Assembly (NCBI GenBank): GCA_964516135.1
Contig: CAZEWN010000015.1
Location: 1-64,000, forward strand
Length of the DNA stretch: 64,000 bases
Reading direction: 5' to 3'
Source of the DNA: 34-65-8 sp964516135
GTDB taxonomy: Bacteria; Pseudomonadota; Alphaproteobacteria; Sphingomonadales; Sphingomonadaceae
Shown here one piece after another: positions 62,156 through 64,000 of the stretch. The stretch's first letter is position 1. Each line of letters begins with the position of its first letter. The position numbers and the translations under genes were made by a program. The notes under the pieces are model-generated. The model was not told the origin of the DNA. It saw nothing but the letters and a program-made list of their open reading frames with translations, and did no database searches.

Positions 62156-62617
62156 CTAGATCCGCCCTACCTCGCGGCCGAGACGCGCACGGAGGCTGTG
62201 GACCGCTGACGGGCGCAGCCGAAACCCTTCGCGCCAGGCACGGTCCAGGCGGCCGATGCGCGCATGGATCGCTTCGCTCGCCGCGATGAGGCTCTGCGTC
62301 TGCGGCTCAAGATAGCCGAGATTTACCGGGTCGGTCGGCCGATCGTCGGGCAGGGTACCGTAGCGGCGCAGCTGGAATTCGCTCAGCTCGCTGGCGTAGT
62401 AGGCGCGCTGGTTCAGCAGCCAGGCCAACACATGCATGATCCGGGTGGTGGTGCGAAGCCCCTCGATCGACATGGCCAGGCGCCAATGGGGATCCTCGTC
62501 CTCGGCCGCATCCACCGGGCGCAGATCGAAAACCATGCGCGCCTCGTCGGCAAGGATCAGCGCCTCGCAATAGAGAGCCTCGATAATCGGCTCGCTGATG
62601 TCACTCGGCGTACCCAT
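62156..62617 (-). CDS. DUF1465 family protein
   Basis: A 153-residue, mostly helical soluble protein. LYCEALILADEARMVFDL, EGLRTTTRIMHVLAWLLNQRAYYAGE-like and RRYGTLP segments match DUF1465, a family restricted mainly to alphaproteobacteria. Function unknown. It is convergent with glpK and upstream of a YdcH-like gene on the same strand in the reverse order. Confidence 0.85.
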   Translation of the reverse strand: MGTPSDISEPIIEALYCEALILADEARMVFDLRPVDAAEDEDPHWRLAMSIEGLRTTTRIMHVLAWLLNQRAYYASELSEFQLRRYGTLPDDRPTDPVNLGYLEPQTQSLIAASEAIHARIGRLDRAWREGFRLRPSAVHSLRARLGREVGRI

Positions 62618-62692
62618 GGGAACCGACGCGCTATTCCCATGCGCCTCGATAAGCCAGCATTGGCCACGTACTATCCCTGACGAATTTCTCCA

Positions 62693-62709
62693 TGTCCCGC
62701 ACAGGGACA
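62693..62709. repeat. Inverted repeat between DUF1465 and a YdcH-like gene
   Basis: TGTCCC-GCACA-GGGACA is a perfect 6-bp stem with a 5-nt loop, and ATTTCT/AGAAAT flanks extend it with a bulge. It begins a few bases after the YdcH-like stop (62714) on the minus strand. No T-run follows, so it is only a possible terminator or processing signal. Confidence 0.4.
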
Positions 62710-62713
62710 GAAA

Positions 62714-62911
62714 TCAGGCGATGATATCGGGCAGCAGCTGATCCTCTACCGCGGCGATCTGGTCCTTGAGCGCCAACTTGCGCTTCTTCAAGCGCGCGAT
62801 CTGCAGTTCATCGGTCGAACCCGACTGGCGCAGCGCGTGGATTGCGGCATCGAGGTCGCGATGCTCGATCCGCAACGTCGCCAGCCTCTTGCGCAGTTCC
62901 TGTTCGTTCAC
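62714..62911 (-). CDS. YdcH-like small protein (DUF465)
   Basis: A ~65-residue coiled-coil protein starting at a GTG (62909-62911). RIEHRDLDAAIHAL and DELQIARLKKRKLALKDQIAAVE match the YdcH/DUF465 family. These are small soluble helical proteins of unknown function, common in alphaproteobacteria. A second, divergent member lies 167 bp away. Confidence 0.82.
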   Translation of the reverse strand: MNEQELRKRLATLRIEHRDLDAAIHALRQSGSTDELQIARLKKRKLALKDQIAAVEDQLLPDIIA

Positions 62912-63013
62912 CCGTGCCCCGCTCGTCCGTCCGCCGCGCCCTCGCGTGCATTCGTCGTTTAGGGACAAGTAGGGGCTTCGCAAGGTCTCGCGTGTATGTT
63001 CTGATGGTCATTG

Positions 63014-63041
63014 GGCGGTTCGGCTGCCTGGCCGAGTCGCC
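63014..63041. repeat. 11-bp hairpin in the YdcH-YdcH intergenic region
   Basis: GGCGGTTCGGC pairs along its full length with GCCGAGTCGCC (two G-T wobbles) around a 6-nt loop. It lies in the 5' region of the plus-strand YdcH-like gene, 38 bp from its start. It may be a structured leader, or part of a small RNA; there is no clear T-run. Confidence 0.35.
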
Positions 63042-63078
63042 TACGGACGGGGATAATTCCGCCAGTAGGAGAGACCAT

Positions 63079-63234
63079 ATGGAATCGTCGCACACCAGCG
63101 CCTTGCAGAGCAAACATGCCGGCCTCGAAGCGAAGCTCCGCCTCGAGATGAACCGGCCCTCGCCCGACGCCGCGACGATTCAGATCCTCAAGCGCCAGAA
63201 GCTCCGCATCAAGGAAGAACTGGCGGCGATCTAG
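63079..63234 (+). CDS. Second YdcH-like small protein (DUF465)
   Basis: A 51-residue helical protein (ALQSKHAGLEAKLRLEMNRP, then TIQILKRQKLRIKEELAAI) related to the divergent YdcH-like protein at 62714-62911. The ATG at 63079 has a strong AGGAGA ribosome-binding site. Function unknown. ptsP starts 50 bp downstream on the same strand. Confidence 0.82.
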   Translation: MESSHTSALQSKHAGLEAKLRLEMNRPSPDAATIQILKRQKLRIKEELAAI

Positions 63235-63284
63235 CGCCTTACCGCCATTTGCCATTCGGCCGGGCGCGGTTATAGCTGCGGGTC

Positions 63285-64000
63285 ATGTCCGCAGCCACCG
63301 CCGCACGCACCATCCTCACGCGACTGCACGAGGTCATGGCTTCGCGCATGCACGCGCAGGGCAAGCTCGACCGCGTGGTCGAGATCATCGGCGAGAGCCT
63401 GAACAGCGAGGTCTGTTCGGTCTATCTGCTGCGCGAGGGGATGCTGGAGCTCTACGCCACGCGCGGCCTGAACCAGAGCGCGGTACACGTCACGCGGTTG
63501 GCGGTGGGCGAAGGCCTGACCGGCACGATAGCCGCCAATGTCGAGACGCTGAACCTGGCCGAAGCGAAGGCGCATCCCGATTTCGCCTATCGCCCCGAAA
63601 CGGGTGAGGAAAAGTTCCATTCGTTCGCCGGCGTGCCGATCGTTTATCGTGAGCGCGCGGTGGGGGTGCTGTGTGTTCAGCACGTCGATCCGCGCCGGTA
63701 CGAGGACATCGAAATCGAGGCGTTGCAGACCACCGCGATGGTCCTGTCCGAACTGATCGCCAATGCCGAGCTGGTCGACGAGGAGGAGGCGCTGGGCCTG
63801 GCGCAGGCCAGCATAGAGCCGCAGGTTATGGACGGGCTTCCGCTGGTCAAGGGCCTGGCCTCGGGCCACGCGGTGTTCCACCAACCGCGGGTCACCATCG
63901 ACCAGGTGATGGCCGACGACATCGAGGCCGAGCGGCAGCGGGTCTACCGCGCGTTCGACAAGATGCGCGAACAGATCGACCAGATGGCGAGCCAGGCCGA
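63285..64000 (+). CDS. ptsP: Phosphoenolpyruvate-protein phosphotransferase PtsP (EI-Ntr), N-terminal part
   Basis: The first ~238 residues; the gene runs off the window. An N-terminal GAF domain (about 20-165: LDRVVEIIGESLNSEVCSVYLL, then GEGLTGTIAANVETLNLAEAKAHPDF, and FAGVPIVYRERAVGVLCVQH) precedes the start of the EI swivelling domain (LPLVKGLASGHAVFHQPRV). This is the domain order of PtsP, the first enzyme of the nitrogen phosphotransferase relay, which uses PEP. It may be sensitive to glutamine and 2-oxoglutarate through GAF, as known in family members. Confidence 0.9.
   Translation, partial: MSAATAARTILTRLHEVMASRMHAQGKLDRVVEIIGESLNSEVCSVYLLREGMLELYATRGLNQSAVHVTRLAVGEGLTGTIAANVETLNLAEAKAHPDFAYRPETGEEKFHSFAGVPIVYRERAVGVLCVQHVDPRRYEDIEIEALQTTAMVLSELIANAELVDEEEALGLAQASIEPQVMDGLPLVKGLASGHAVFHQPRVTIDQVMADDIEAERQRVYRAFDKMREQIDQMASQA

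Noticed and set aside
1..64000. CRISPR arrays, tRNA/rRNA genes, insertion sequences or prophage
   Set aside because: No regularly spaced repeats, transposase or integrase motifs, or cloverleaf-like sequence were noticed, although a dedicated tRNA search was not possible.

Overview
The window is high-GC DNA from an alphaproteobacterium, most likely Sphingomonadales and probably Erythrobacteraceae-like. The signs are several TonB-dependent receptors ending in Phe, an alphaproteobacterial LexA box (GTTC-N7-GTTC) before imuA-imuB-dnaE2, an Entner-Doudoroff cluster, DUF1465 and YdcH small proteins, and a ptsP-type EI-Ntr. I see no rRNA, tRNA, CRISPR array, insertion sequence or prophage, so this is ordinary chromosome with some accessory clusters. 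Product names rest on motifs and family knowledge read by eye; no database search was run.

Layout. 1-596: start of an Oar-like TonB receptor (minus). 835-3086: a nucleoside transporter followed by a 2-oxoglutarate/Fe(II)-type oxygenase (minus). 3209-6980: a queuosine-precursor transporter, then biotin genes bioF-bioD-bioA (plus). 6987-10559: a four-module hybrid histidine kinase facing a single-domain response regulator. 10674-16160: the SOS mutagenesis operon imuA-imuB-dnaE2 with its LexA box. 16475-18224: a small ORF, a flavoprotein and the broken start of a polysaccharide deacetylase, which look like the remains of a catabolic cluster. 18258-20714: a TonB receptor. 20794-27165: a sulfate module (SLC13 permease, Rrf2 regulator, sulfate-binding protein, cysT-cysW-cysA, YezD-like protein) closed by a terminator.

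27244-34774: a five-gene minus-strand operon made of a TonB receptor, a GntP-family permease, a secreted propeller-like protein, glycerate 2-kinase and a PhoD-type phosphatase/phosphodiesterase, with a divergent LysR regulator (34942-35889). It reads as a complete outer membrane-to-cytoplasm route for a glycerate-yielding, possibly phosphorylated, compound, and is the best candidate for an undescribed system. 35922-40183: a second TonB receptor with a purple-acid-phosphatase-like enzyme. 40552-41828: two microproteins and a transglutaminase-like protein.

41837-50748: central sugar metabolism. glk overlaps a divergent PEP-carboxylase-like gene; a LacI regulator is divergent to zwf-edd-eda. An identical 16-bp element lies about 60 bp before both glk and zwf, suggesting one regulon. 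No pgl gene is present in the cluster.

50820-64000: housekeeping and mixed genes: an L,D-transpeptidase, rodZ-like-cpoB-tilS, an Old Yellow Enzyme, an EamA exporter, a DUF2254 protein, nadA, DUF4230, a metallo-beta-lactamase-fold hydrolase, glpK, DUF1465, two YdcH-type proteins and the start of ptsP.
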